64,000 nt of DNA from Lasiosphaeris hirsuta (Eukaryota > Ascomycota > Sordariomycetes > Sordariales > Lasiosphaeriaceae), in contig JAUKUA010000006.1 of the NCBI GenBank assembly GCA_030549175.1, positions 2,232,001 to 2,296,000 on the forward strand. The letters are read 5' to 3'. This document shows positions 33,570 through 43,130 of this stretch, piece after piece (the stretch's first letter is position 1; each line of letters opens with the position of its first letter). A model generated the notes under the pieces. It searched no databases. It saw nothing but the letters and a program-made list of their open reading frames with translations, and was not told the origin of the DNA. A program made the translations under genes and the position numbers.

Positions 33570-35093
33570 GAGTTGGGTGTGGTCTGCATGTCCATTAAAG
33601 ATAGCGGTATAACGACCATGATCGCTACCCCGAAATTACAAATGGGTGATTTTACCAGCCAGGTACACGTACACATCCGGGGCCATTGCAGAGATGTCAC
33701 GGGTGCTTGGCAGGGCATCGGGGTAGGCCAAAGTAGATTCCGACACGCGCCACAAAACAAGGCACCTTCCCCAAGGATATCCAGGCTCGATTGGAGCATC
33801 ATTTAGGAGCACATTGCGAGCGACAACAAAAGACAAGCAGCCGAGGTTGGCCGGCGTGGCTGTGTGGGGAGATCGAGTGAACAAGACCTAGTACTAGCAG
33901 TGGTGGCACAGCTCATTCCAACCTCATGGAATTTGGGCCAAGATGCCAAGATGCCAAGATGTATTCAACGGGAGGGAAAAAGGGGCGCTATCTATCCATA
34001 CCGAGGTGGGCGTTCTCATGCGTCTTGCGGGGATAGGGCTGATTGTTCTGCGTGGCGGTGCTCGGCATGGAGATGTTGTGCTGGTGCTGGGCTTGTTGAT
34101 GCGGGGAGCCAGGGGCGGTTACACAGCGGTCACACACACAGTCCTGGGCTGGGGGGCAGGAACGCCGCAAAGCATTCCCTATTCCGGCCCGGTCCAGACC
34201 TTCAGCTGACTGCCGCTAGCCTGGCTCAGCCCCCTTGTCCTGATCGATCAGGGGATGCCGCTATCCTGGTTTGGGCAATGAGGGATTGGCCTAGCAGGGA
34301 GATTGGTGATTGATGCAACGCCAGAGCCTGTATTTGTTGAGGCTCAAAAGGCTCGCCTGCTTTGTTTTGCAGAGGAACCGCTTGGAAATCAACGGGCCAG
34401 CTGACCGTAGCCGGTTGCGGCCGTTGCAGCTGTTGTCAACGGCCGTGAAAGAATGCCGCCCTTGGTACTCTCGCTGAAAGGCGCACCCCCCAAGCCCTCC
34501 GGGTTCCCCGTTGCGGGTGGCGCTCGCGCGGGTAGAAGCGATGGTGAGGGGAGTCAAGTCTTCGTGGTCGATTTAGAGGTGGAAGGTGGCAAAGCGCGAA
34601 CCGCTCGGCTGGTGGTGGCACAAATCGATAGATCGGGTGGGTGCCGCTTCGTCCTGTGCCCTCCACTTGGTGGTCCTCGAGCGAGACCTCCTTAGACACG
34701 CCACGCGTGCCCAGCTGGACGTGCGTTCCCCGGAAGGTAATCTCAGCATGGTCCAAGTGAGCCAGGGGTCCGGCTTGGCCGCCCCTCGGCAGTCCAATGG
34801 CAGCGCGACACAATGCGCCTTCGTTGCTGTTGGACTGCGGCTGAGCACTCTGGGGGGACCGCCATTTACGCCCATCGAATGCGGAATGAAAGATGCAGCA
34901 TGCAGCGAGCCTCCAAGCCCCTGGGGCTGTTTGTCTTTGATGACCTCGTATATATGTGAGCCCATGGCCAAGCGCCGCGGCATCCAGATCTGCAAGTCTA
35001 TTTTTTATTTTATTTTATCTTTTTTTGCCAGACTTCACTTCCAGTCTGTCCCTCTTTCTTTTCTTCCAGCCACAAGAGAGGGGAAAGCTCAAA
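33570..35093. other. Intergenic, promoter of the aspartic protease
   Basis: About 1.5 kb. A short tandem AAGATGCC repeat lies at about 33940-33960. A pyrimidine-rich stretch at 35003-35070 precedes the protease ATG, as is common in strongly expressed fungal genes. Open frames at 33864-34313 and 34586-35260 have no family resemblance. Confidence 0.45.
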
Positions 35094-36638
35094 ATGCTGC
35101 TATTCGTTCTTTCGTCACTCCTGCTGTCGCCGGCGGTTGCCGCGGCAGCCCAACGACAACGGTCGGTTATAACCCGCGGCGAGGGGTTCCTCCGGGCTTC
35201 TATCAACCCCATTTCCGGCATTCCCGCCCTCCGGCGCCGCCAGATTTCGGAGGAAGTTGAGAACCAAAAGACGGGGACCCGCTATGGTATCGACATCGGC
35301 ATCGGCACCCCTGCGCAAATAATTACCCTCATCCTCGACACTGGCTCCCCCGATCTGTGGGTCAATCCGACGTGCGAGACGGCCAATGTGCCCAAAGAGT
35401 GCACCCAGTATCCCCAGTTCGACTACACCAAGAGCACGTCGCTAAACACCACGGGCTTTGCCGACATCTTGAGCTATGGCAAGGGTAACGCATCGATCGA
35501 GTACATTACCGACACCATCACGATTGGCTGTAAGTCATATGTCGTCGGAACCACATCTGACAGCACCACACTGACACGCAGCAAAAACACAGCCGCCAAG
35601 GTCAAGAACCAGATCCTCGGCGTTAACTTTGAGTCCTACGATATCCCCCTCGGCATCCTAGGCCTCTCGCCGCCCATGGACCCCAACGATCCGGATAACT
35701 ACCCCTTCCTGCTCGACACCATGGCCGCTGAGGGCATCATCAAGTCGCGCGCCTTCAGCCTCGACCTGCGCAGCGTGACGGAGCCAGAGGGCGCCATCAT
35801 CTTCGGCGGGCTCGACACGGGCAAGTTCAGCGGCTCGCTCGCCAAGCTCCCCATGCTCGACCCCTCGCAGTCGCCGCAGGGCTTCGACCGCTACTGGATC
35901 GTGCTCACGGGTGTCGGGCTGACCATGCCCGACGGCACGTCGGACAAGTCGGGCACCATCGAGGTCCCCGTGTTTCCCGACTCGGGCGGCACGCTGACGC
36001 GGCTGCCGACGCCCATCTTCCAGGCCTTTGGCGAGTCCTTCCCGGGCGCGCAGTTCGACCCGGCCAGCGGCTTCTACATTGTCGACTGCGCCGTGGGTGA
36101 CGAGGCCGGGTCGGTGGACTTTTACTTTGGTAGCAAGCGCATCGCGGTGCCCTTCAACGACTTCATCTGGCACGTCGATGGTCAGACGTGCGTGCTGGGC
36201 CTCCTGAGCGACGACGAGGAGCCCGTGCTGGGCGACTCGTTCCTGCGCGCCGCCTACGTCGTCCACGACCAGGACAACCGCGCCCTGCACATGGCCCAGG
36301 CCGCCAGCTGCGGCACCAACATTGTGTCGATCGGGTCCGGGAAGAATGCCGTGCCGTCGGTCACCGGCGATTGTTCAGCCGCGCCGGCGCCGACCGCGGT
36401 GGGCGGCGGTCTTGATGCCACTGCGACGAGACAGCCGACGAATATCTTTACCGGATCAGGTCCCGATGCCACGATCATTGGCGGCGGCCCGGGCCCCGCC
36501 GGCGGGAGGACGACGGCGACTGCGGTCGGGCTGGGGCCGGGTGCTACCTCGACGAGCAAGTCGGCGGCTGGCCGGAGTGTGGGCTTAAGCGTAGGTGCTG
36601 CTGTTGCCGCCTTGGTTGCCGGTGTGCTAGCATTGTAA
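35094..36638 (+). CDS. Secreted pepsin-like aspartic protease, probably GPI-anchored
   Basis: One open frame of 514 residues. The signal peptide is MLLFVLSSLLLSPAVAAAA; a short pro-segment ends near ALRRRQ, a possible processing site. The A1 fold follows: YGIDIGIGTPAQIITLILDT with catalytic Asp82 in DTGSPDLWV, then LGILGLSPP, AIIFGGLDTGKFSG, and the second catalytic Asp296 in PDSGGTLTRLP, then VLGDSFLRAAYVVHDQDN. A Gly/Thr/Ala-rich stalk leads to a hydrophobic C-terminus (VGLSVGAAVAALVAGVLAL), which points to a GPI anchor, so a yapsin/OpsB-like cell-surface protease is likely. A consensus GTAAGT...CTGACACGCAG element at 35530-35581 lies inside the frame; it is 52 nt and would shift the frame if spliced, so I left it in. 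The start is the ATG next to the signal peptide, not the upstream in-frame 34956. Confidence 0.87.
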   Translation: MLLFVLSSLLLSPAVAAAAQRQRSVITRGEGFLRASINPISGIPALRRRQISEEVENQKTGTRYGIDIGIGTPAQIITLILDTGSPDLWVNPTCETANVPKECTQYPQFDYTKSTSLNTTGFADILSYGKGNASIEYITDTITIGCKSYVVGTTSDSTTLTRSKNTAAKVKNQILGVNFESYDIPLGILGLSPPMDPNDPDNYPFLLDTMAAEGIIKSRAFSLDLRSVTEPEGAIIFGGLDTGKFSGSLAKLPMLDPSQSPQGFDRYWIVLTGVGLTMPDGTSDKSGTIEVPVFPDSGGTLTRLPTPIFQAFGESFPGAQFDPASGFYIVDCAVGDEAGSVDFYFGSKRIAVPFNDFIWHVDGQTCVLGLLSDDEEPVLGDSFLRAAYVVHDQDNRALHMAQAASCGTNIVSIGSGKNAVPSVTGDCSAAPAPTAVGGGLDATATRQPTNIFTGSGPDATIIGGGPGPAGGRTTATAVGLGPGATSTSKSAAGRSVGLSVGAAVAALVAGVLAL

Positions 36639-37341
36639 GCATTGGGTTGCATTCACCTTGGGAAGAAGTCTTGGACATGGTCGGAGTTGGTGGCTTTCTG
36701 CTTTTGGCTTCAAATGTAATCATCAAAACTTTCTGCGGCAGCATCGTCCGTTTGTGCGAGGCTTCTACGCATCACAGCAGCTCCTCGAGTACATAAAATT
36801 ATATCCCCACGCCTATTATTACTTCGAGTTCTAGAAGTCCAACTCGCAATTATACCAAGCTTCCCGCCTCACCCTCGATTTCACCGTCCACCGTGCCACC
36901 CTCCACGCGTGCTCCCCCGCTCAGCATGGCTGTCGCGTTAGCTCTCTAGTTTTCTCACCCAGTTTTCTCGCCCGCGCGCGGTGTGTGAAGATGCTTACGC
37001 TGATAAACCCACCTCTGATCAGCCCGCAGCTTTCTCAGTTCGCTCAACACACGTTAATCATGAGGTGGATCCACGCCTTCTAAACCGAGGCGAGTTTCCC
37101 ACCAAAGGATACCTTAGATAGGTACCTAACTAAGCTCACCCCAGATCAGGGCTAGCAGCACGGCCATGCACAAACATGGAAATTTCTCAGGGCAACCATT
37201 GCGTCAGTTGACGGTGACACAAGCAGGTCATCAGAGAGCCACACGAGTTGCACAGTGGGAGTCTATACAACCGCCGTCGTCACTAACTCACTAGTGCTAT
37301 CTTATTTTTGTTATCTATTCATACACGGTGAAGGAAGTGTT
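36639..37341. other. Intergenic (convergent 3' ends)
   Basis: Nothing recognisable. It separates the 3' ends of the protease (+) and the membrane protein (-). Confidence 0.5.
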
Positions 37342-38565
37342 TCAGCGTCGTTCCCCCGCGGAGTAATGATTGGGTGGTTGAGTCGGAGACGATGAGGAAT
37401 CATTCTTGGTACCATCCAGCTCAAACACATCCCTAGTATTTCCCGACCTATTGTAATTGGCTTCCATCAGTTCTGTCAACGGTGATATAGAATCAAGCTC
37501 GACGTTCTGTACATGAAGACTGCGTGTTGTCGCGTCAGGCTTTGCGTCATTCTCGGCTATCTCCCCAAACATTGATACATTCGCTGTCTGCTCTAGTAAT
37601 CGTTTACCTTTCCGCCGAGCACGATACCGAGCGGCCCAAAATCCGAACCCAACAGCGCAGACAATGACGATTAGACCGCCGCAAACACCGATGGCGATAA
37701 ATGCTCCGGTGGATAGGGGCACGCTTGGCCCGGCCAGTCCAGTCGACTCGTTGAAGCTGATTAATGTAGTCGACGCAGCTGGTGCAGCTGGTGTAGCTGA
37801 TGTAGCTGATGTAGCTAATGTAGCTAATGTAGCTGATGTAGCTGATGCAGTTGATACAGTTGATACAGTTGATGCAGTCGATCCAATTGATTCTGTCTGT
37901 TCAACAATCACAATCGTTGTTGTAGACCGGTCCTCAAAGCGCCACACGAGCTGCACAGGAGGAGCCCGTACAGCTGCCCTCGTCACTGACTCTGTGCGAC
38001 CGATGTGAACAGACCGCATCCCGCTCTTCAATGTATCGGTAGCATCGCATGTCATGTAGGTGAAGTCGCCGTCGCTCGTGCCCCAATAACAACCCGGTGG
38101 GTTCTCAAAAGTGTACCCCTTCGTAGCCCCGTACATGCCGAGGCCTATAGTGAAATCTTGGGGGCAACAGAAGGCAGCCGTCTCATCGTCGCGGAGCAGA
38201 GAGCGAACTTGCTCCGCGCTGTCCGTTCCGCTGGCCACCTCGCCCGGGGCTACCGTTGTGGCGGTCGTCCAGCCGTATGGACACAAAATACCAGGGGAAT
38301 AAAAGCCCCAATAACTAAACGGACTATTTGGGTCATCGCTTGCCAAGGGGGCGCTGGGTAGGCAGGGCCGAAAACTCTGGCAGTCTTGGTCATAGGCAAA
38401 ACCGCCTACCCCACTGGCGCTCTCTGTCTCGGGGGTTGTCTCGGCCTGGTTCCGCCAGTAAACAAGCGCGCAGTCTGACAGCGGGAAGAAATGGGTAGTC
38501 AAGGGCCCTATGTTATACCGAGTAGGCGAGGTTACCACGGGGCCCGTTGGTGTGGATAATGCCAT
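37342..38565 (-). CDS. Single-pass membrane protein with Ser/Thr/Ala stalk
   Basis: A 407-residue frame starting MALSTPTGPVV. The ectodomain has scattered Cys and aromatic residues (CQSFRPCLP, YWGFYSPGILCPYGW, AAFCCPQDF, PPGCYWGTSDGDFTYMTC). A repetitive stalk of STVSTVSTASATSATLATL type follows. One transmembrane helix (FIAIGVCGGLIVIVCAVGFG, about residues 285-312) is followed by a basic stop-transfer RYRARRKGKR and a cytoplasmic tail of about 90 residues. There is no clear N-terminal signal peptide from this ATG; the upstream in-frame codons to 38703 are unlikely because they lack an ATG start context. The layout (Cys-rich head, Ser/Thr stalk, one helix, basic tail) is like fungal wall-stress sensors or surface glycoproteins, but I recognise no family and assign no function. 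Confidence 0.65.
   Translation of the reverse strand: MALSTPTGPVVTSPTRYNIGPLTTHFFPLSDCALVYWRNQAETTPETESASGVGGFAYDQDCQSFRPCLPSAPLASDDPNSPFSYWGFYSPGILCPYGWTTATTVAPGEVASGTDSAEQVRSLLRDDETAAFCCPQDFTIGLGMYGATKGYTFENPPGCYWGTSDGDFTYMTCDATDTLKSGMRSVHIGRTESVTRAAVRAPPVQLVWRFEDRSTTTIVIVEQTESIGSTASTVSTVSTASATSATLATLATSATSATPAAPAASTTLISFNESTGLAGPSVPLSTGAFIAIGVCGGLIVIVCAVGFGFWAARYRARRKGKRLLEQTANVSMFGEIAENDAKPDATTRSLHVQNVELDSISPLTELMEANYNRSGNTRDVFELDGTKNDSSSSPTQPPNHYSAGERR
37780..37885. repeat. 9-nt in-frame minisatellite (stalk of membrane protein)
   Basis: Diverged units of about 9 nt (GATGTAGCT type on the plus strand) encode the Ser/Thr/Ala stalk on the minus strand. Being a multiple of three, copy-number change alters stalk length without breaking the frame. 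Confidence 0.85.
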
Positions 38566-38663
38566 TGTGCTTGTATAAACGACGATTTTTCGTCCGATCC
38601 CTTCCTGTAACACGAGGTAGAAAAGGGATCCACTGAAAAAGGTGTGAATGAGAGCTGGTACTT

Positions 38664-38680
38664 GGGGGGGGGGGGGGGGG
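38664..38680. repeat. Poly-G tract (17 nt)
   Basis: Uninterrupted run of 17 G about 100 nt upstream of the membrane-protein ATG (C on its coding strand). Confidence 0.95.
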
Positions 38681-39370
38681 CTCTTGTTTAAGTACCTTGA
38701 CAATCATAAAGCTAATCAAACCTGTCAGCATGGTTGCGTACTGCAACGGGGAGGGGGAAAAGGGAGCCTGCAGAGCTTTCGTGAACCCGTGTTACCTTCC
38801 CTCGAGCTGGAGATCGCTATCACGGTTTGTATCAGGAAGTTGCGCAACTGTAAGGCGACCAGCTTCGTAGCACAATCTGCTGTACCAATGTAGGCACAGG
38901 AAATGAAAGGAAGAATTTGTCAACAACCCAGCCAAGATGGTACCTGTCACTGGTGACTTACATAGGTATCTCGTTGTGCAAAACTTCGGGAAAGAACAAA
39001 TCTGTGGTTGTTCTGAGAAGAATCACTAAAGTAGCGCGAGAGATCACCACCCCCTGGTACAGTCGGCATAATCTTGGGCCTATCAAGCATCCTATCCAGG
39101 TACCAAATCCTCATATGCGCTCTCTGTATATTACAGGTGCGGATCATTCCGAACATTGTCACAAGTAATTCACAGGCACAGATCCCGAAGACCTCCTCAC
39201 GAAGACAGGCAACTTCCATTTTACCCTACAAAGTGCGAACTACGTCGTTGGTAAACGGAGTGTGCTGCAGCCTTATCCGCGTTGGGAAAATGACTCGGGG
39301 GAGTTGGAGGGTAGCACAACAATGTCGACAGTGCGCCGATATGAAACCCGACTCCTCATTCCTTTAAATT

Positions 39371-39372
<2 letters not shown>

Positions 39373-39401
<29 letters not shown>
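39373..39401. repeat. Poly-A tract (29 nt)
   Basis: Uninterrupted run of 29 A. No adjacent retroposed coding sequence or target-site duplication is evident, so I do not call it a retroelement tail, although that remains possible. Confidence 0.95.
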
Positions 39402-39629
39402 CATTATGATGCACAGTAAGACATGTTGAGATTGCGTCGTTAGCAGCAGATCCTTATGCTCATAAAAATCAGAGGAGCTTGCAACTTACGGCGGCAGTCG
39501 TTTCATGCGATGTTGGAAATGCCAATGAACCTTTTATTGCTCTTGTCCCCCCAAGATGACGGGCGGCTCCAAACACTGGGCTGGCAGCGCGAGCCCACCA
39601 TCTGCTCCGACCGATACACCCACACCAAA

Positions 39630-40813
39630 ATGTCCGTTTCTGCCTCATTCAGTGAAATTGTCTTGGTAGAACTCGACTGGACAAGCGAGACAGAAGACGG
39701 GACGCCCTTTGACTTGGCTGGCCGCAACAGCGCCCTCATCGTGTCCGAGGACGAGTTTGAGGATGATTCATCCAGAGATTCTGTATCCCTGGACGTCACC
39801 GCGTCGCTCACCTCCAGCGCCCGACAGCACAGTTTCCAGCATGGACGCCGATACCATACCTTTCGACCCGGCCGATATCCAATTCCAAACGATGAGATCG
39901 AACAGGACAGGGAGGATATCAAACATCCCATGATGCTCGAGCTGACCGACGGGAAGCACTTCTTGGCACCGGTTGTCAACCCACGCAGGATCATTGATCT
40001 CGGTACTAGCAGTGGTGTTTAGGCCACCAAAGGTATGCACTCTGAGCTTCGGAATACTGTTTGTCCTAACACCCGACAGCACAGGTGATAGGGATCGACC
40101 TCAGTCCCATTCAGCCTCAGTGGATACCACCCAATGTCAACTTCTTTGTCGATGACATCGAGGGCGAGTGGCTGAACTCCGGTAACTTCGATCTCGTCCA
40201 CGCGCGAGGCGTCATTCCCTTATGAGAAACCCCGCTACACTTGCGAAAAAGGCGATTGAGTGAGTGAAACAAGCAGAAAGCCACCCAGAATCAGGGGCTG
40301 ATGTGACGATGAAGCCACCTCAGGCCAGGTTGCTGGATCGAAGCACAGGACCACTGCGAAGACGACACCATGCCGGAGGGGGAGACTTACCCGGTAACCC
40401 AGCTACTCAATCTTTCGGCGCGAGCGTGGGACAAACTCGGAACAGACTTCCATATTGCCCCGAAGCTCGGTGCCGTTCTTAAGGACGCTGGCTTCGTGAG
40501 TATCGAATGCTACGCATATCTAGTGCCCGTCGGCGCGTGGCCCAGTGACCGGTGATTCTGTCCATGATCTAGCATCCGATCCTTCCCACTAGCTAACCCG
40601 CAACTTCTAGGAAACAAAGTTCACTTGGCACTTATATGCGCATCGCTCTGGACATGGTGCTGCCCGCCGTGTTCCTGATCCCAACTGTGGCCGAACATTA
40701 GGACGAGACACAGAGAGATTTGTTCATAACTAGGTGCCGGGAGCCGCTGGCTGACATTTTCGGTGCATTCATACATGCATTTCTATTGCTGGCGGGGCCA
40801 GAAGCCTATATGA
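39630..40813 (+). pseudogene. LaeA-like methyltransferase, decayed
   Basis: The first frame reads RRYHTFRPGRYPIPNDEIEQ, DREDIKHPMMLELTDGKHF and PRRIIDLGTSSGV, the N-terminus and SAM-binding motif I of LaeA/TAM-type methyltransferases. It is cut by TAG at 40020-40022 where Trp is expected (GVWA). An intron-like 40033-40079 with a CCTAAC branch joins to AQVIGIDLSPIQPQW, PPNVNFFVDDIEGEW and FDLVHARGVIPL, then a stop. Downstream, other frames give EGETYPVTQLLNLSARAWDK, LGTDFHIAPKLGAVLKDAGF, GTYMRIALDMVLPAVFL and SVHSYMHFYCWRGQKP, the usual C-terminus. About ten codons after motif I and the central part are missing. It is non-functional. Intact relatives are small-molecule methyltransferases or regulators of secondary metabolism. 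Confidence 0.72.
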
Positions 40814-40931
40814 GGCTCGTTCGAACGTCCTTCCCGGAGGTGTGATTAGGTTGCGGTTGAGCGCCTGCTTTGGAATTGTGACGTGGGCTTGGATGATAAG
40901 TGCCCAGTAATGCTTGCTCACATTGAGGATA

Positions 40932-42116
40932 TTACACATCGCGTCCGCTGGGTGGACGAGCCCAATCGTCATTCCGTCTGACACCCTGACACTCTCGACC
41001 AACTACTTGTGCAAAATCCTTCAGGAACCTCCACTTCGTCAGACTAACCCAGCCCCTTTCCGCAAAACCGTCAAGCTTCGCGGGGAAGAAGTCTACAATG
41101 TCCAGTATACTCTCATCGTGTGCAGCGATAATGAGAACTTGGGGCTCGGCATCAAGTTGCTGGAGGTTTTGGATTGAACGCTCTGCTTCAGCAGAGTCAT
41201 GATGCCAAGCCCCGCAAGGCTTGTAAATGGCCGCGCAGCAGTCCTTTCCCGGGAGGACGGACTGGAATATATTGCCCGGACATGTGGAATGCTGGCCAGT
41301 GGGTGATAGTGGCTCAAACGGGTTTGGCGTTATGGTGGCGGGAAGTGGGACATGTGGGCTGGGTCGGAGTTCTCCCGCGTAGTGAAAAGCATCTCCGGCC
41401 ATCAAAACAAACGAGTCTGGATCGGTACCGCTGCTCTTGGTGGTCGAAGTGACCCGCGCCAAGGCAGAGATGTGGCCGATTGCGTGGCCGGGAGAGTCGA
41501 GAAGGTATAGGGAGCCATCCCTAAAATAGTCGATTCCGCGAAAGGGGCCAACTGCCACCACCTTCCACCTGCTATGGTCCTCAAAGTCGAGCTCAATGAG
41601 CTCCCGGCCGGTGTAGTCGCTCTCGAGGATAGGGGAATTGGGGTTGCTGGGGTAGCCGGGAACGAGATTTTCTCGAAAGCCTGGGCCGACGACTAATGCA
41701 GTCTTGGTGCCGAACAGACTCGGATCTCCGATGTGGTCAAAGTGGTAGTGGCTGCAAATCACAGCGTCGATGGATGATGCATCTACCCTGCCGTCTTGGA
41801 GAACCTCAGAAACGCTTTTCCTTGTGCCTGGGACCCACTTGATAGCATTGATGGCATCGACCACGACGGGGCTGAGGTTCTTCCAGTCTTTGCGAATACC
41901 GAGGTCGAAGAGTAGATTCTGGGTGGGCGCATTCGGGCTAGGGTGCTGTATCAGAAATGAAAAGACTGGCACGGCCATCCATTGGTGTCCTGCGATTGTG
42001 GGACCGAAGAATTCGGCTGCTGGAACGCCCTTGAGTTCTGAAGTAGTATTGATGATAGAGACGCTGACGGTGTTGGGAGACGGCGGAATGTCGGTGCTGC
42101 TGTTTAAGGCGCTCAT
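40932..42116 (-). CDS. Metallo-beta-lactamase-fold hydrolase
   Basis: An intronless frame of 394 residues from MSALNSSTDIPP. The first true ATG is 42116; the frame is open further upstream but without ATG. The zinc site is clear: CSHYHFDHIGDPS with His123, His125, Asp127 and His128. LLDSPGHAIGHISALAR supplies a further His, LMAGDAFHYAGELRPS the bridging Asp, and VLIIAAHDES the last His. The set matches glyoxalase-II/lactonase-like members of the superfamily, including fungal proteins annotated as N-acyl homoserine lactonase-like, but the substrate cannot be inferred. The protein lacks a signal peptide, so it is cytosolic. It is convergent with the dead LaeA-like methyltransferase; the two may be leftovers of one small cluster (inference). 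Confidence 0.85.
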   Translation of the reverse strand: MSALNSSTDIPPSPNTVSVSIINTTSELKGVPAAEFFGPTIAGHQWMAVPVFSFLIQHPSPNAPTQNLLFDLGIRKDWKNLSPVVVDAINAIKWVPGTRKSVSEVLQDGRVDASSIDAVICSHYHFDHIGDPSLFGTKTALVVGPGFRENLVPGYPSNPNSPILESDYTGRELIELDFEDHSRWKVVAVGPFRGIDYFRDGSLYLLDSPGHAIGHISALARVTSTTKSSGTDPDSFVLMAGDAFHYAGELRPSPHVPLPATITPNPFEPLSPTGQHSTCPGNIFQSVLPGKDCCAAIYKPCGAWHHDSAEAERSIQNLQQLDAEPQVLIIAAHDESILDIVDFFPAKLDGFAERGWVSLTKWRFLKDFAQVVGRECQGVRRNDDWARPPSGRDV

Positions 42117-43130
42117 CTTGTCCGACGGGTGATCTCTTGGAGAAGGTCTCTCTTCAGATTCAAGGAATGCCAATTGAGGTGGTTTTATTGTAGAATCGAG
42201 AGTTTGTTTGTCTCGACGGGAGGTACTGACATCTAAATACCGGCTTGTGCCTGTATTACGCAGACTTCGGACTCCGATGTCTTGAGGCTGAGCATGCTTG
42301 ACTGAAGTAAAAACAAGGTCCCCTGCATTCGGTATGACATTAGACCATTTGGTCTGATATACGGCTTGGATTCCTGAAATTGCTTACCATGTTCGGAGCA
42401 ATACTCGCCCACCAACAGAGACTCAATGTGTGCGTCATGTCAACGGCGAATTGTCGTTGTTGGAAGGTTCCAGGGTCCACCCGGCGTCTGGAGAAGTACT
42501 ACATGAGGTACCTTGGGTTTCAAGAAAGGACGTTGACAGGCCCGGAAAGCCCCCATGGCGCTCCGAGTGGAGTCTGGGGAACGGCTAACAGCCCCGAAGG
42601 ATTTCGAGATCAAAAGTCCAAGGCCGGAACCAGAATATCCAAGGTTTATTTGTCATGCATGGGGGCATTGGACATCGCGCAAGTGGGATGGGGTATTCCC
42701 GTCTTACCATCCGAAGGTGGATGCACAAAAGAGAATGCCAAGCCGAGTATTCCCGACTTCGATTTGATGATGCTGGTTGAGGACTGTGGAGGTTGCTAGC
42801 TGCAGCAAGTTGATGGTAATGGCTCTGCATGCCTAGGTTAGGTACCCGTTGACGTCGTGTCTGAATGAGTTGTGTGGCAACTGGGCCAGGGCGTGGAAGG
42901 CCTGGGGTGAGGTCTATGGCTCGGGATGTTTTTGGGTCGGTTGACCGCCTTGAACCGTTGGGGTTAGCCGTCTCTGGCTTAGTGGTCAGGGTGCTGCCAG
43001 AAAGCGGAAGGCCCGGCTCAGACGCGGTTTCCGGCCCCAAAGCTTTCCATTGACGGCCTCTTCGCGACTTCGCAGCTCCACGAGCAGATGATCTCACACT
43101 TCCGACTGAGTCGCATCAAATCGACCAAAA
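42117..43130. other. Intergenic, divergent promoter region
   Basis: No gene recognised. It separates the hydrolase (-) and the F-box gene (+). Frames at 42380-42799 (+) and 43097-42585 (-) lack family resemblance. Confidence 0.45.

Larger units (their letters stand above)
38566..39629. other. Intergenic with two homopolymer tracts
   Basis: Holds a 17-G run (38664-38680) and a 29-A run (39373-39401). No gene is recognised. Plus-strand frames at 38648-39367 have no family resemblance. Confidence 0.5.

Noticed and set aside
33864..34313. 149-codon frame in the long intergenic region
   Set aside because: Residue composition is erratic, with no domain, and a competing frame covers the same bases.
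35658..36290. 210-codon frame antisense to the aspartic protease
   Set aside because: Arises from the GC-rich third positions of the protease; low-complexity residues and no family.
39373..39401. Poly-A run as the tail of a retroposon
   Set aside because: No reverse transcriptase, processed gene copy or target-site duplication could be seen next to it.
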